A stretch of DNA of 64,000 nt, from NCBI GenBank assembly GCA_902728285.1, contig CACVBU010000681.1, forward strand, positions 544,342 through 608,341, read 5' to 3'. This DNA comes from Clytia hemisphaerica. Its lineage: Eukaryota; Cnidaria; Hydrozoa; Leptothecata; Clytiidae. Below the pieces are notes generated by a model, which did no database searches, was not told the origin of the DNA, and saw only the letters and a list, made by a program, of their open reading frames with translations. How positions within the stretch are numbered: position 1 is the first letter of the stretch; each line of letters starts with the position of its first letter. Positions 44,107-55,625 of this stretch are shown here, piece after piece. The position numbers were made by a program, and so were the translations under genes.

Positions 44107-45757
44107 AAGAACTAACAGCACTGTCAGATAACACTCCCATATCTAACAGCACTGTTAGATAACACTCTGATATCTAACAGCACTATCAGATAACACCCCG
44201 ATATCTAACAGCACTGTCAGATAACACTCCCATATCTAACAGCACTGTCAGATAACATTCCCATATCTAACAGTGCTGTCAGATAACACCCCGATATCTA
44301 ACAGCACTGTCAGATAACACTCTGATATCTAACAGCACTGTCAGATAACACTCCCATATCTAACAGCACTGTTAGATAACACACCGAATCTAACAGCCTG
44401 TAGATACACTCCCATATCTAACAGCACTGTTAGATAACACTTTGATATCTAACAGCACTGTCAGATAACACTCCCATATCTAACAGCACTGTTAGATAAC
44501 ACACCGATATCTAACAGCACTGTTAGATAACACTCCCATATCTAACAGCACTGTTAGATAACACACCGATATCTAACAGCACTGTTAGATAACACTCCCA
44601 TATCTAACAGCACTGTTAGATAACACTTTGATATCTAACAGCACTAACACCCCATATCTAACAGCACTGTCAGATAACACTCTGATATCTAACAGCACTG
44701 TCATAACACCCCGATCTAACAGTCAGATAACACCCCGATATCTAACAGCACTGTCAGATAACACTCTGATATCTAACAGCACTGTCAGATAACACTCCCA
44801 TATCTAACAGCACTGTTAGATAACACACCGATATCTAACAGCACTGTTAGATAACACTCCCATATCTAACAGCACTGTTAGATAACACTTTGATATCTAA
44901 CAGCACTGTCAGATAACACTCCCATATCTACAGCACTGTTAGATAAACACTCTAAACAGCACTGTTAGATAACACTCCCTATCTAACAGCACTGTTAGAT
45001 AACACACCGATATCTAACAGCACTGTTAGATAACACTCCCATATCTAACAGCACTGTTAGATAACACTCTGATATCTAACAGCACTGTCAGATAACACTC
45101 CCATATCTAACAGCACTGTTAGATAACACACCGATATCTAACAGCACTGTTAGATAACACTCCCATATCTAACAGCACTGTTAGATAACACTCTGATATC
45201 TAACAGCACTGTCAGATAACACTCCCATATCTAACAGCACTGTTAGATAACACTCCCATATCTAACAGCACTGTCAGATAACACTCCCATATCTAACAGC
45301 ACTGTTAGCACACCGATATCTAACAGCACTGTTAGATAACCTCCCACTAAACAGCACTGTTAGATAACACTCTGATATCTAACAGCACTGTCAGATAACA
45401 CTCTGATATCTAACAGCACTGTCAGATAACACCCCGATATCTAACAGCACTGTCAGATAACACTCCCATATCTAACAGCACTGTCAGATAACACTCCCAT
45501 ATCTAACAGCACTGTTAGATAACACTCCCATATCTAACAGTGCTGTCAGATAACACTCCCATATCTAACAGCACTTTTAGATAACACTCCCATACTAGCA
45601 ACACTCTATCACAGCACTGTCATAGCACTCCGATATCTAACAGCACTGTAGATAACACTAACACACTGTCAGATAACACTCCCATATCTAACAGTGCTGT
45701 CAGATAACACCCCGATATCTAACAGCACTGTCAGATAACACTCTGATATCTAACAGC
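44107..45757. repeat. 31-bp palindromic satellite, about 53 units
   Basis: The unit core is TATCTAACAG-CA-CTGTTAGATA, a perfect 10-bp-arm palindrome (in many units CTGTCAGATA, one mismatch). It is followed by a 9-11-bp linker that varies: ACACTCCCA, ACACTCTGA, ACACACCGA, ACACCCCGA, ACACTTTGA. The CCCA linker alternates with the others over much of the array, giving a 62-bp higher order. Damaged units cluster near 44385-44410, 44640-44720, 44925-44975 and 45585-45665. Confidence 0.95.
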
Positions 45758-45960
45758 TTAAGATTTCATCATCTTTTGACGTTTAACTTTGAGCTATCGC
45801 CGACCACTTTTTCCACGTGGTTAGTTCAAAGAATATAGAAAAAGACTAGACCCGAACGAAGAACAGCTTTGGCTACCATTTTGACTTGAGTACAATGTAA
45901 CTCTGGTCTTTATTTTAGACTTTCTTTGATGATCTTCAGTTAATTCTAGAAGCTGGAAAG

Positions 45961-47142
45961 ATGGTGAATGTTAATGAGTTTGTTCAGGAATATTTCAATA
46001 GAGGCTACGACTACTCTGAAATTCTTGCAACTTTGAGACAATTGCACAACAAAATCTTGAGTCTCAGGCAGCTTCACAGAATTCTCCGATCACTTGGTCT
46101 TTTTCGACGAAAACATGGCAGAAACACAAGAGAAGTTATTGCTTTTATCCAGAATGAACTTCGTGGTAGTGGCTCCCTTTTAGGGTATCGTTTAATGCAC
46201 CAAAGGTGTATACAACAAGGTTATCATACTACAAGAGAAAATGTTCGCCTTATTATTAAATATTTAGATCCTGTAGGTGTCGAAAGAAGAACTAGAAGGG
46301 TTCTTAGGCGACGTCAATATTGGTCATACGGGCCGAATTGGGTTTGGCATATTGATGGGTATGACAAACTCAAGCCATTTGGCTTCTCTATCCATGGAGC
46401 GATAGACGGTTTTAGCCGCAGAATATTGTGGCTCCAAATTGTTCCTTCAAATAAGGATCCTGGAATTATCTGCAAACTTTATTTGAACTTTGCTCAAAGA
46501 ATTGGAGGCATTCCCCGAAAGATCGTTGGTGATAGGGGTACAGAGAATGTGTATGTTGCAGCTGGTCAGAGGTTCATGAGAAGGAATCACCAAGATACTA
46601 GTTCTGGAGAGAGAAGTTTTAAGTACGGACGATCTGTTACGAATCAACGGATCGAAGCATGGTGGTCTATATTAAGGAAAACGTGTACAAATTTTTGGAT
46701 CAACTTTTTTAAAGATCTAATTGATCAAGATTTCTTTGATACATCAAGTAACATTCACTGTGAATGTATAAAGTTTTGTTTCTATCCTGTAATAAAAAAC
46801 GATTTGGATCAGTCAATGTCATCTTGGAATAACCACAGAATAAGATTTTCGTCAACCTCAGATCGAAGGGTTAGACCTGCTGGACGCCCAAATATACTCT
46901 ATTTCACTCCATCGATGTCGGATGCGGAAATCCAGGATTATAAGCTCAATTTTAATCAAAACGATATGGATATTATGAAAGATGTATGTAGCAAAGACTT
47001 TTCAGAAGACTTTATTTGCTCGAAGGAGGCTTTTGAATTGTGTAACATTATAATGCTTGAAAATGGTCTTCAAATACCTAATGACTCGGAAGAAGCCCTT
47101 AATTTATACAGTGTTATTTTAAATCAAATTAACAATATTTAA
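45961..47142 (+). CDS. integrase-core (DDE) protein
   Basis: A 393-residue intact frame. An N-terminal helical/HTH-like part (residues 5-55, YFNRGYDYSEILATLRQLH) precedes an RNase-H-fold integrase core. The likely triad is Asp132 (WHIDGYD), Asp191 (VGDRGTEN) and Glu232 (NQRIEAWW), with 40 residues between the last two. A C-terminal tail follows. Similar single-gene integrase-core proteins are common in animal genomes and may be transposon-derived. The frame stays open upstream to a good acceptor (TTTATTTTAG at 45909-45918), adding TFFDDLQLILEAGK, so an earlier exon may exist. AATAAA is at 47220. No terminal inverted repeats were recognised around it. Confidence 0.85.
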   Translation: MVNVNEFVQEYFNRGYDYSEILATLRQLHNKILSLRQLHRILRSLGLFRRKHGRNTREVIAFIQNELRGSGSLLGYRLMHQRCIQQGYHTTRENVRLIIKYLDPVGVERRTRRVLRRRQYWSYGPNWVWHIDGYDKLKPFGFSIHGAIDGFSRRILWLQIVPSNKDPGIICKLYLNFAQRIGGIPRKIVGDRGTENVYVAAGQRFMRRNHQDTSSGERSFKYGRSVTNQRIEAWWSILRKTCTNFWINFFKDLIDQDFFDTSSNIHCECIKFCFYPVIKNDLDQSMSSWNNHRIRFSSTSDRRVRPAGRPNILYFTPSMSDAEIQDYKLNFNQNDMDIMKDVCSKDFSEDFICSKEAFELCNIIMLENGLQIPNDSEEALNLYSVILNQINNI

Positions 47143-48040
47143 GTAATAGTTTATTATAGCATAAGAGAAAGATGATATATATCTCATTCCAAAGTAGTAT
47201 TTTCCTTCACTCGAACTAAAATAAACATGTTAAATGTACATTCCTTTTGTTTCATATTCTGCTGGAAAAAGAAAGAACCAGCATCCTCGTCATAAATACC
47301 CTCTGTCTAACTCCCTGATTAAAATTGCTATCAAAATGTGCGAAATCAGCCCCGGATGAAAATTGCTATCAAAATGGGCGAAATCCCAACGAAATTGAAT
47401 TTCAAATGGGGATGAAAAGAAAGTTGACCAATTTCGCAGAGATTGTGTATTCGGTTTCTCATTTTCTATATCGAAATACTTCGAAAAAAAACTAAAAAAC
47501 CTTTAACGTTAAGGGCGGAACTTAGGTACCTTAGTGCCTTAGGTACGAATATTAAAACATCTACATGCGTCACCCCACAGCTCTAATATTATATTTTCCT
47601 TCTCCCAGATAACATTTTCAACTTTGCGTGATCACTACGCGTTATGATGGGCTATGATCTGCTTCACTGGTTATTCGTCAAGTATCAGGATTTTGATGTT
47701 CAATTCTACAATCAGGCTCTTTTGAAAATGTTTACCTTTTCCAGAAAGTAACGTACTACGAAAGCTCAATGATGTCGCTTTAGGTAGTTTTGCCTTTGAA
47801 TTTCCTAGGCTAAGAACACCCTAAGAATATATAAGAATATTTATTGTAGGATAAATTTTCTCAAAAACCTTGACCCTCAAAAACTCCGATCCTCGGCCCC
47901 CTCATCTTTAGTTTTAGGGCCAATTTCTTAGTTTAAAAAGATGCAGATGTGACCCTATTAATGTAGCCCTGAATATTACTTTTTGACTTTGATTTATCTT
48001 GGCGTTTTAACTTAAAATAAATAAAAGCAACATGCTGAAT
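47143..48040. other. 3' flank of the integrase gene
   Basis: AATAAA at 47220. 47289-47430 is a decayed CTCACAGACCC-family fragment (ACCCTCTGTCTAACTCCC, then ATGGGGATGAAA). No gene. Confidence 0.4.
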
Positions 48041-48275
48041 CCGGGGGGGGGGTACTAGGGTTGCCGAATGAGAGAGACTTTATTACAATTTTTTCACTGG
48101 AAATCAAAAGATTTCCTAAAAATCCTGAATTTTCCGACCCTTAGAGAGACTAATTTAAAACTTTCTGATTTCTCCGGCCCTTAGAGAGACTTTGAAAGGT
48201 GAAAAAACCGACCCTTACCGTCCGCACATACCCATCATCCATTTTTGCCTAGGTAACCCCCCCCCCTCCCCGGGT
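48041..48275. mobile_element. CCCGGGGG-family MITE
   Basis: Left CCGGGGGGGGGGTACTAGGG, right CCTAGGTAACCCCCCCCC (then TCCCCGGG), with CGACCCTTAGAGAGACT phrases inside. Confidence 0.65.
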
Positions 48276-49382
48276 GCTGAATAGACCTACCTGGTGATGA
48301 TGAGAATCAGATAAAAATAGGACAAATAGCATGAGAGCAAGAAAGTGTATTGAGCAGTCCAAAAAATTATTTTTTTCAAAAATCGGTCTCCGTCACTTTT
48401 TTGGAATCACCATTTTGCATCACTGAGCAAAAAATTCTTCGGGAAATTATTAGGACATCCTGTGTTTTTTTTTAAATCATAATGTTTTATAAGACAAGTC
48501 CCTCTTATTTGCTCTAACTGACGCCCCAAGTGTTTTGCATGCTGATGTTTGTTAGCGGGGCGATGATTTTTAAGGCATGATGGCGTGAATCTTGCAGTTA
48601 CCATGACTGAAAATAATCGCCTTTTAACCAATCTAGAAGGTCTGATTTTCAAAATGTTCTCCACTGGCCCCATCATTAGAAGAAGTCAAAATTCCCCTTG
48701 GCATGTACACCACATCTTAGCTTTCTCTGAAATAAAGGCTAAAGAGACAAAACAGTAAGCATTTTATCGCGCTTGTCTCGATCACAAGAATCGAGAAAGG
48801 TGGTTAAGCTCTAGCCCGGGGTCCCTTAAAGCTTTTTTATAGACTAGATGGCGTGATTAAGTGGCCCGGTAGTATATGGTAATATGCTTTTGCTTAGGTG
48901 GACTGTAAAACCATTTATGTTTTACAATAGACGCGTGCACGCAACAAAAAGTTAACCGCAGTGCATTGTCACTTTCAAGCTCCATTGCCTTAAAAGTAGA
49001 GTAGGGGTGCTTTTTCACTACGCTAGAAAGATAAGTGGTTCTCATCAACGGTCCTTTTCATAAAACGCTTGTAAACGTAAACAAGTAAACGCTTTGACAA
49101 CTGTTTTGGGAGTCAGTCAGTAATGCTTTCCTATCAATTTTCTTTGTTTCAGCTAAGCGATCAAAATCTGATGTTAAGCACGAATCTTCATTATATATTT
49201 TTTACAATCCTTAGAAATTTATGAAAAGGACTGTTGATGAGAGCCACTTATCTATCTAGCGTAGTGAAAAAGCACCCTAGGTGCAGCCTTTAAAACAAGA
49301 GAATTTATTAAGGAAGCATAAACAAAGGATGCGTGCAATGAACAAAAAGTTTTCAAACTCGAATGAACTGAGGAAAAAATAG
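48276..49382. other. intergenic, no gene seen
   Basis: A short TGATGGCGTGA fragment near 48577-48590. Otherwise nothing recognisable. Confidence 0.35.
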
Positions 49383-49718
49383 TACCGGGTGTCCCAGAAA
49401 AAAGTTCCCCTCTTTGAGATGATTTTTTTCGAAAAGTATTGGAAATTTTGGAAAAAAATCTTTTTGCATCGTAAAGAGGAAAGGCTAGCTTAAATTTTGA
49501 TGTATCATACATTAAATTCTGATCAATATTAATCTGAGATCACAAAAAAAGTTTTTTCTTTGTAACCTATTGAATATTGATCAGATTTTTATGTATGATG
49601 CTTCAAAATTTAAGTTAGCCTTTCCTCTTTACGATGCAAAAGGATTTTTTCCAAAATTCCCAATACTTTTCGAAAATATTCATCTCAAAAGGGGAACTTT
49701 TTTCTGGGACACCCGGTA
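49383..49718. mobile_element. TA-flanked foldback MITE (mariner-like)
   Basis: TA then CCGGGTGTCCCAGAAAAAAG on the left and CTTTTTTCTGGGACACCCGG then TA on the right. The arms are about 140 bp and imperfect, with a 40-60-bp centre. TA flanks and GGGTGTCCC ends fit Tc1/mariner-type elements. Confidence 0.75.
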
Positions 49719-52317
49719 TAAAGCCTGTACCAACCCCTACACTATTTTGCTGTGGCCGAGGATAATGAAGTTTCCGACGGACAAAGGGAATTGAAAACGG
49801 ATTTCCTTACGGTTTTGGAACAAGTTTGTGATGTGAGCGTGTGAAATTAAAACTGTGGTACATTGTACATTATTTGCCCCCCAAAACGTCGATCAAATCT
49901 AAAATTTCTCTCAATAAATCTATAGACAAAGAGGTGAGGTTTTACAAATTTTTTTGCTGTCTGTTTGCAAAACTTTAACATTTCTACTCTGTTTCCCAAA
50001 GTTTCTTTTTCAAACTTTTCAATTTCAACGATATTTTTCAATCTGTTAAAGAAAGATAGCTTTTTTCTAATGGCCCCAAAACGTGTGTTTGAAATTTTAG
50101 GGATTTCTTGAGATCTATTTAAGAGTTTCAAATTCGTCACTTTTCTTCCCCGACGAAATTTACAATTCAGTCACTTTCACCATCTAAATTGTCCAAATGA
50201 AATGATATCCTTCACTAGCTTTGAAAAAAGATCTTGTAATTCGACGTTTAAAGCACTAATTTTGGTTAATAAAGGTGTAGAAATTTTAATTTTGGTTGAG
50301 GTTTGAAAAATCGGGTAATGGTAAAACTGTTTGGCAGGTAGGTAAATAAAATTTTTGGTCGGGTGAAAAAAGTTTTGGGGGAATTTGGGTCACCCCCCCC
50401 AAAGTTTTTGTCGGTCCCCGTTCGGTCACCCCTCAAAGTACCTTTGTTTTCGTCACTTTCCCCCAACATTTTTTTTTGTTATTTTCCCCTTCGATAATTT
50501 TTTTTTCGGTCCGTTTCTTATTGGAACTTTTCTTCGCGGAACTTATTTTCGCGGTCGAAAAATAAATGGGAAATTTGCATTTTCAGGGAAATTTTAATTT
50601 TCGTCCGTTCTTTAATTTTAAATTTCGTTCTTTCGTAAATTAATTTTGTTTTTCCTTCCTAGATTTTTTCAAATTTTTGAAAAAATTGGAAAAAATTGTA
50701 TTTCGCAGGTTCAAATTTGCGCGGTTTTCCCAAAAAACGCCAATTTTAATTGCCACGAGAATTAGTTCCAATAATGAATAGTTTTGGGCATATGTTTGAT
50801 AAAACTTTTACAGTAGATCCCTGGTTGTTAAAACGCAGGTTTGGGATGCAAAGTCCAAACTGAAGACTTAGAAATTTAGAGATGACAATTTTGATTGACT
50901 TGACTTCTTAATTAAGTTTCTGAAAGGCAATTTAATTAGAAAATGGTTCAATTCACGTATGGAATATGCGTAAAATTTGACTTTTATTTATGCAAAAAAA
51001 ATGAAGAGTTTGGCCAGTTTTTTGCTGATTTGACTTTTTATTTTTGCTTGAATGCTAGAGGTGTTCTTTTTTTTTAATATTTATTCGCGCACCATGCACC
51101 AACTAGAGAAAAACTTTCGACCTTCGAAGAGGACACGACCTTTTCGCGACGAACGGCGCGAATTTTCGACGCGACTGCTTTAATTTCGATCCCACAAATT
51201 CGAAACTCGATCACGATCGCTTTCGAACTCGACTTTGATCACATTTTTTTTTGACACATTTTTCTATAGTAAAAATTGAAAAAAAAGGGGTTTTGGAGGA
51301 GAAAGGATAAAGCGGGCAAAAATATGCCCATGCGAAAATATGGACTACAATTGTGAGTACCAAGCCCATGAGTATCTCGAATTCGAACAGCTAATAAATC
51401 GAGGTTAATCTTTTCTCTTGAAAACTTTAGCCTCTGATACTCAGGGTAGAAATTGGCGGCTACGGTCGAAAAGAGGTATACGTTACCTACCTAAAAAAAT
51501 AGAAAAAAAAGCTCCCGAATTGAAATAATCGAATAAATTTAAAAAATCAATTAGCCCTAAAAGCGACTTTCTCGGAAAAAGGGAACTCCAAAGAAAACCG
51601 AAAAGAAAGCGAAACTCTCAAATTTCTCCTCGCCCGAACCCAATTTCGAAAAAACGAATAAGCTAAATTCTCAGTAGATTTTGATGTTGGTTGTTGGGTT
51701 TGATAATTTTGGGGTCAATTGGTTACGTTGTAATGTGGAATACTTTTGTGGCTCTCTTTGCAGGCTTTGGGGTTTGGGGTTGGGTTTCGTTTTGTTTGGG
51801 GTTTTAGGGTTTGTCTTGGTTTAGTGGATTTTCGTGTTATCGGGTTGGGGTAGGGTTTTGGTAGTTTGAGTTTGAAGCCGAGGTCAATGTTGGTTGGGAT
51901 TTGTTTGTTTTTAGTCCTGTTTTTTTTGATTAAAATTTACCGTTTGGTTGTTAAATTTCCCATTGGGCAAAGGATTTGATATCAAAAAACCGGGATGGTT
52001 GTGACCCGTTAATGGTGTTTTTTCTTATTTGTATGGTTTTGAGTTTTTTTTTAATTTTTTTATTTTGGCTTTTATTTTTTTTTTTTTTTTTATTTTATTT
52101 ATTTTTTTTGACACATTTTTCTATTGTCTTATAGTTGGTTTTTTTTAGAGTTGTTTTAAGCGTTTGTTTGGTGGTTTTTTTTTATTTTCTTTTTTTTGTT
52201 TTTTTTTGTTTGCTTTTTTAATTTTCTTTTCGCTGGCTTTCTCGGCTGCCCGCCTCAGGTTCGGTCAAATACTCATACTCGGTATGTATTTCCGTGTTCT
52301 CGGGAGAGACAGGGTTT
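49719..52317. other. long AT-rich stretch without genes
   Basis: No exon or repeat could be supported up to 51,690. From there to about 52,260 the plus strand is almost only T and G (see findings). Confidence 0.4.
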
Positions 52318-52571
52318 CGGTCCATTGAGTTTCAAGCCGAAGGCTAGAGGTCAATCTCCTTGGTCGGGCGGGAAACTTTTGATTTTGCGCGGACCTTGAG
52401 CGACCCGCCTGGTTTTTATGCCTTGCTTCATTTGAAAATATATCACTCGAAACAAGGATTGCTAGATTCAATCCGTCATCAAAAATACGGCGCATATTTT
52501 AAGGCTTCAATTTTTCTTGCCTGAGAAAGGTTAGAGATTGACCTCTAGCCTTCGGCTTGAAACTCAATGGT
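52318..52571. repeat. inverted repeat, arms about 42 bp
   Basis: Left CATTGAGTTTCAAGCCGAAG then GCTAGAGGTCAATCTC. Right GAGATTGACCTCTAGCC then TTCGGCTTGAAACTCAATG. The spacer is about 160 bp. A diverged relative of the left arm lies near 51868. Confidence 0.8.
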
Positions 52572-52877
52572 TTAGTCTATAAGGAATTTGGGTTCATCTA
52601 GCCTTCATTCAGCACTTATCCGATAATTAGCCCGATTCGTCAACCTTGAAAACACGACAAAAGAGTAGTACATTTCACAATGTTGCAATCAGGTTAACAC
52701 CTAAGGAAGTAAGATATTAGCGACGCTGTTCATGCCAGGGCAGGCCGAGCCAGCCAAACCCAAATGCTCCAAGATTTTGTAGTTTCTTGTGAGGATATTC
52801 CTAGTTTGGTGTCGAGTATGAGCGGAAAATAGGAAGGAAGCAGGGTTTGTTATTCTCAAGTGTCTAATAAACGTCCC

Positions 52878-52975
52878 CCCAGCTGGCACACAACGTTGTT
52901 TCAACGTTCATCTAACGTTATATGAACGTTATGAACGTTGTATGGACGTTGAAATAACGTTGTGTGCCGGCTGGG
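52878..52975. mobile_element. 98-bp AACGTT-rich palindromic MITE, copy 4
   Basis: Left CCCAGCTGGCACACAACGTTG, right CAACGTTGTGTGCCGGCTGGG (preceded by AAATAA variant). It is 25 kb or more from the other three full copies. Confidence 0.8.
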
Positions 52976-53555
52976 CCGCTTATTAATCTTCCAACCCCCT
53001 GGATCATATTAGTATCCCCTGCTTAATAATTTGAAACAAATTCTAGGTCAGGAGAACAACCCTCCCGCAATGAGGTCCCAACCATTAATTAGATTTAAAA
53101 AATATCTCCATCCCCTCGTTTATGATACACTCAGGTATGCCTCGAGTGTGATTTATTGTGCGTGATTGCCTTAGAACCTCTATGAAGAAATGCAATACAT
53201 TATTGTACATTATTGGGAGAAACTTCCACGCACGAATAAAAAAAATTTCGCATGATGTAATTTTTGCACAGGAGAGAATTTTACTATATATTTTTGCGGA
53301 TACTAAATTTTCGCGTGTATAATTTCACGAATTTTGAAGCAATTGCGAGGAATTAAGTACTGTTTAAATTTAAACTGTTTAAAAACACAATCGCGAATAA
53401 ATTAAATACACGCGACTAGGCCGAAAATCGCAAATTTTTTGAAAAGAGAGAACGTTTTTTTTAATGGGTCGATGAGATTTCATACTATTTAGACAATTAT
53501 ACGTTGTGTTTCAAGAAAAATTAGTCTTTTTCTTGTTTTAACCTTTTCTAAAAAA

Positions 53556-53704
53556 ACACGCATTTTTATAAGAATATTTATTATAAAATTGGCCAAAAAA
53601 TTAAGAATATACTAAGAATATTTTCAGGAAGATTTCTCCTAAAAAGTTAAGAATATTCATGATGAATTGGAAAAACACCTTTCTTATAAAAAAAAAACGT
53701 GCAT
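53556..53704. mobile_element. TATAAGAAT-family MITE, short complete copy
   Basis: Left ACACGCATTTTTATAAGAAT, right CTTATAAAAAAAAAACGTGC, 149 bp. Confidence 0.7.
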
Positions 53705-53935
53705 CCAATTTAGTGAATCGCAAAATTTAATACACCTTTCAGAAAATGGAAATTTTGTACTTTAGCGAAAGTTTAGAGTTTCCAAAATAAGCATAAATGT
53801 TCCCAACTCTTAGGTTAAAGAGTGATTTAGGAACGTTGATATATGCTTATAAAATACCTTAAAGGAAGAAGTTTTAGCGGGAATTTAACTTAGCGGATGG
53901 CCAAAAAAATTTTTCAGAGGGAATTCACTCTTCTC

Positions 53936-54175
53936 GAGATGCATAAATTTATTGTTGTCCTCGTTTTCAAACAGATTTCATTGCTATAAAATTACATATT
54001 CACAATGATAATTGTGTTGTTTACACCTCATGAGACATTTTGAATTTCAAGTACTTTTGTTTTAGAGTTAATGTTTGCCTTTTGGGAATTTAAATTGGTT
54101 TAAAGTTATAATTTCGTAGCAATGAAATCTGTTTTAAAACGAGGACAACAATAAATTCATGCATCTCGAGAAGCG
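53936..54175. repeat. inverted repeat in AATTTGGCGG-type DNA
   Basis: The left arm CGAGATGCATAAATTTATTG then TTGTCCTCGTTTT (53936-53975) pairs with AAAACGAGGACAACAATAAA then TTCATGCATCTCG (54137-54172). The surroundings repeat AATTTGGCGGATGG, suggesting a larger element about 53870-54400. Confidence 0.6.
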
Positions 54176-54877
54176 TGTATTAAATTTGGCGGATGGCTGG
54201 AAAAATAAATTAATTTTAAAGGGAATTTAATTTGGCGGTTGTAGGATAGTTTTGGCCAAAATCGTTATCAAATATAAAGCAAAAAACATTTTTTAAGGCC
54301 TGAAATAGCACCAATTTGGGGAATGCGTTAAATAAAATAAATTTGGCGGTAATTTAATTTGGCTGATGGAGGAAAAAATAAATTTTGGCGAGAAATAAAA
54401 GAAAATACCCCAAGATATTTTTGCAAATAACACTATAGCTTTTTAAAGTATGAAAAACAAAAAAGGCTTAAAAATGTAATATAAAGATTTTTTCTTAAAA
54501 AGCTTTAAATTTCCTAGCTAGATGAAGCAAAATGACTTTACCACAACAATGTGTTTTTACAATACAATAATTAGTCTCATTTGTTACCTCTGGGTAAACA
54601 CAAAACGAAAAAGTGCATTCCACTCATTCAACTCATTTTCACATCAGGTAACACCAAGTCCATAGTCTAATGTAGTGTATAGAAATTATCATTGTTAATG
54701 TCGATCAGCCAACTTTCACATAAAAATGTACTGCATGTAATTCCGAGTCTCTAAATCAAATGCAATAAACCAGCCGAGGCTGGAAGGTCAGCCAATAGAG
54801 CTTAGCTAGATAGCTTTAATAAGTGGGTTAACAGATGTAAGAGATGTACTGAAACAGAGTAGACTAAAAATGTTGAA
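54176..54877. other. intergenic, no gene seen
   Basis: Beyond the AATTTGGCGG words up to about 54400, nothing recognisable. Confidence 0.35.
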
Positions 54878-55031
54878 TACACGCTTTTTCTTTTATAAGA
54901 ATAACTTCTATAAGAATATCAGGGTGAGATTTCGGGTTTAAAACAATAGGCCTATTGTTTAGAACAATAGAAAAATAAGAATAATGCTTACCCTCAACCA
55001 AAGTACACTATTCTTATAAAAAAAAGCGTGT
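54878..55031. mobile_element. TATAAGAAT-family MITE, short complete copy
   Basis: Left TACACGCTTTTTCTTTTATA then AGAATA, right CTATTCTTATAAAAAAAAGC then GTGTA, 154 bp. Confidence 0.75.
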
Positions 55032-55360
55032 AATGTACAAAATGTGAAACATTTGATAACAAGCCTGAGAGCTCCTTCACACCCCCCCCCCCCCACGAGA
55101 AACTCAAAGTATACTTCTCTTTAGCATTGTAGCACTGTTTTTATGACATCAAACAATTAAGCTATAGTTCATTACTATAAAATAAAAGAGAAACATAGTG
55201 TAATTAAACTTTTTGTTAATTTCATTCCAGTCAGTTATGATACATTTTTTCTGTTCGATGTAGACAATATCCATATCTGACCAAAGTGTTATACAAATAA
55301 ATAAGAAAATTGCCAAAACGTCAGAAACTGTACTTTTTGTTTTACTTGATAAAACTCCAA

Positions 55361-55625
55361 TGGGCTCTTCCAGAAAAAATCCGTTCATGGGGGGTGGTGG
55401 ATGAATTGTCCAGGGGTATTGAAAAAATGCCAAAAAATTGCAATGTCCAGGGGGTAAATTCCAATGTCCAGGGGTAATTTTTTTTGTCCACGGGGTTGAT
55501 TTGATGTTTGTCCAGGGGTATAACCCGTGTCCAGGGGGTTAAAAATCAAAATGTCCAGGGGTAATTCATGAAAAAAATAATATATCCTCCACCCCCCATG
55601 AACGAATTTTTTCTGGAAGAGCCCA
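55361..55625. mobile_element. TGTCCAGGGGTA-rich TIR element, copy 1
   Basis: The inverted ends are about 37 bp (TGGGCTCTTCCAGAAAAAAT then CCGTTCATGGGGGGTGG; the right end is the complement). Inside are seven or more TGTCCAGGGG phrases in one orientation. Copy 2 is at 58060-58323. Confidence 0.9.

Noticed and set aside
44107..45757. CRISPR-like array (short palindromic repeats with variable linkers)
   Set aside because: Linkers are 9-11 bp and drawn from about five types, there are no unique spacers or cas genes, and the context is eukaryotic. It is a satellite.
55140..55433. 94-codon minus-strand frame beginning MAFFQYPWTIHPPPPMNG
   Set aside because: Its start lies in the end of the TIR element at 55361-55625 and the rest is AT-rich flank; chance frame.
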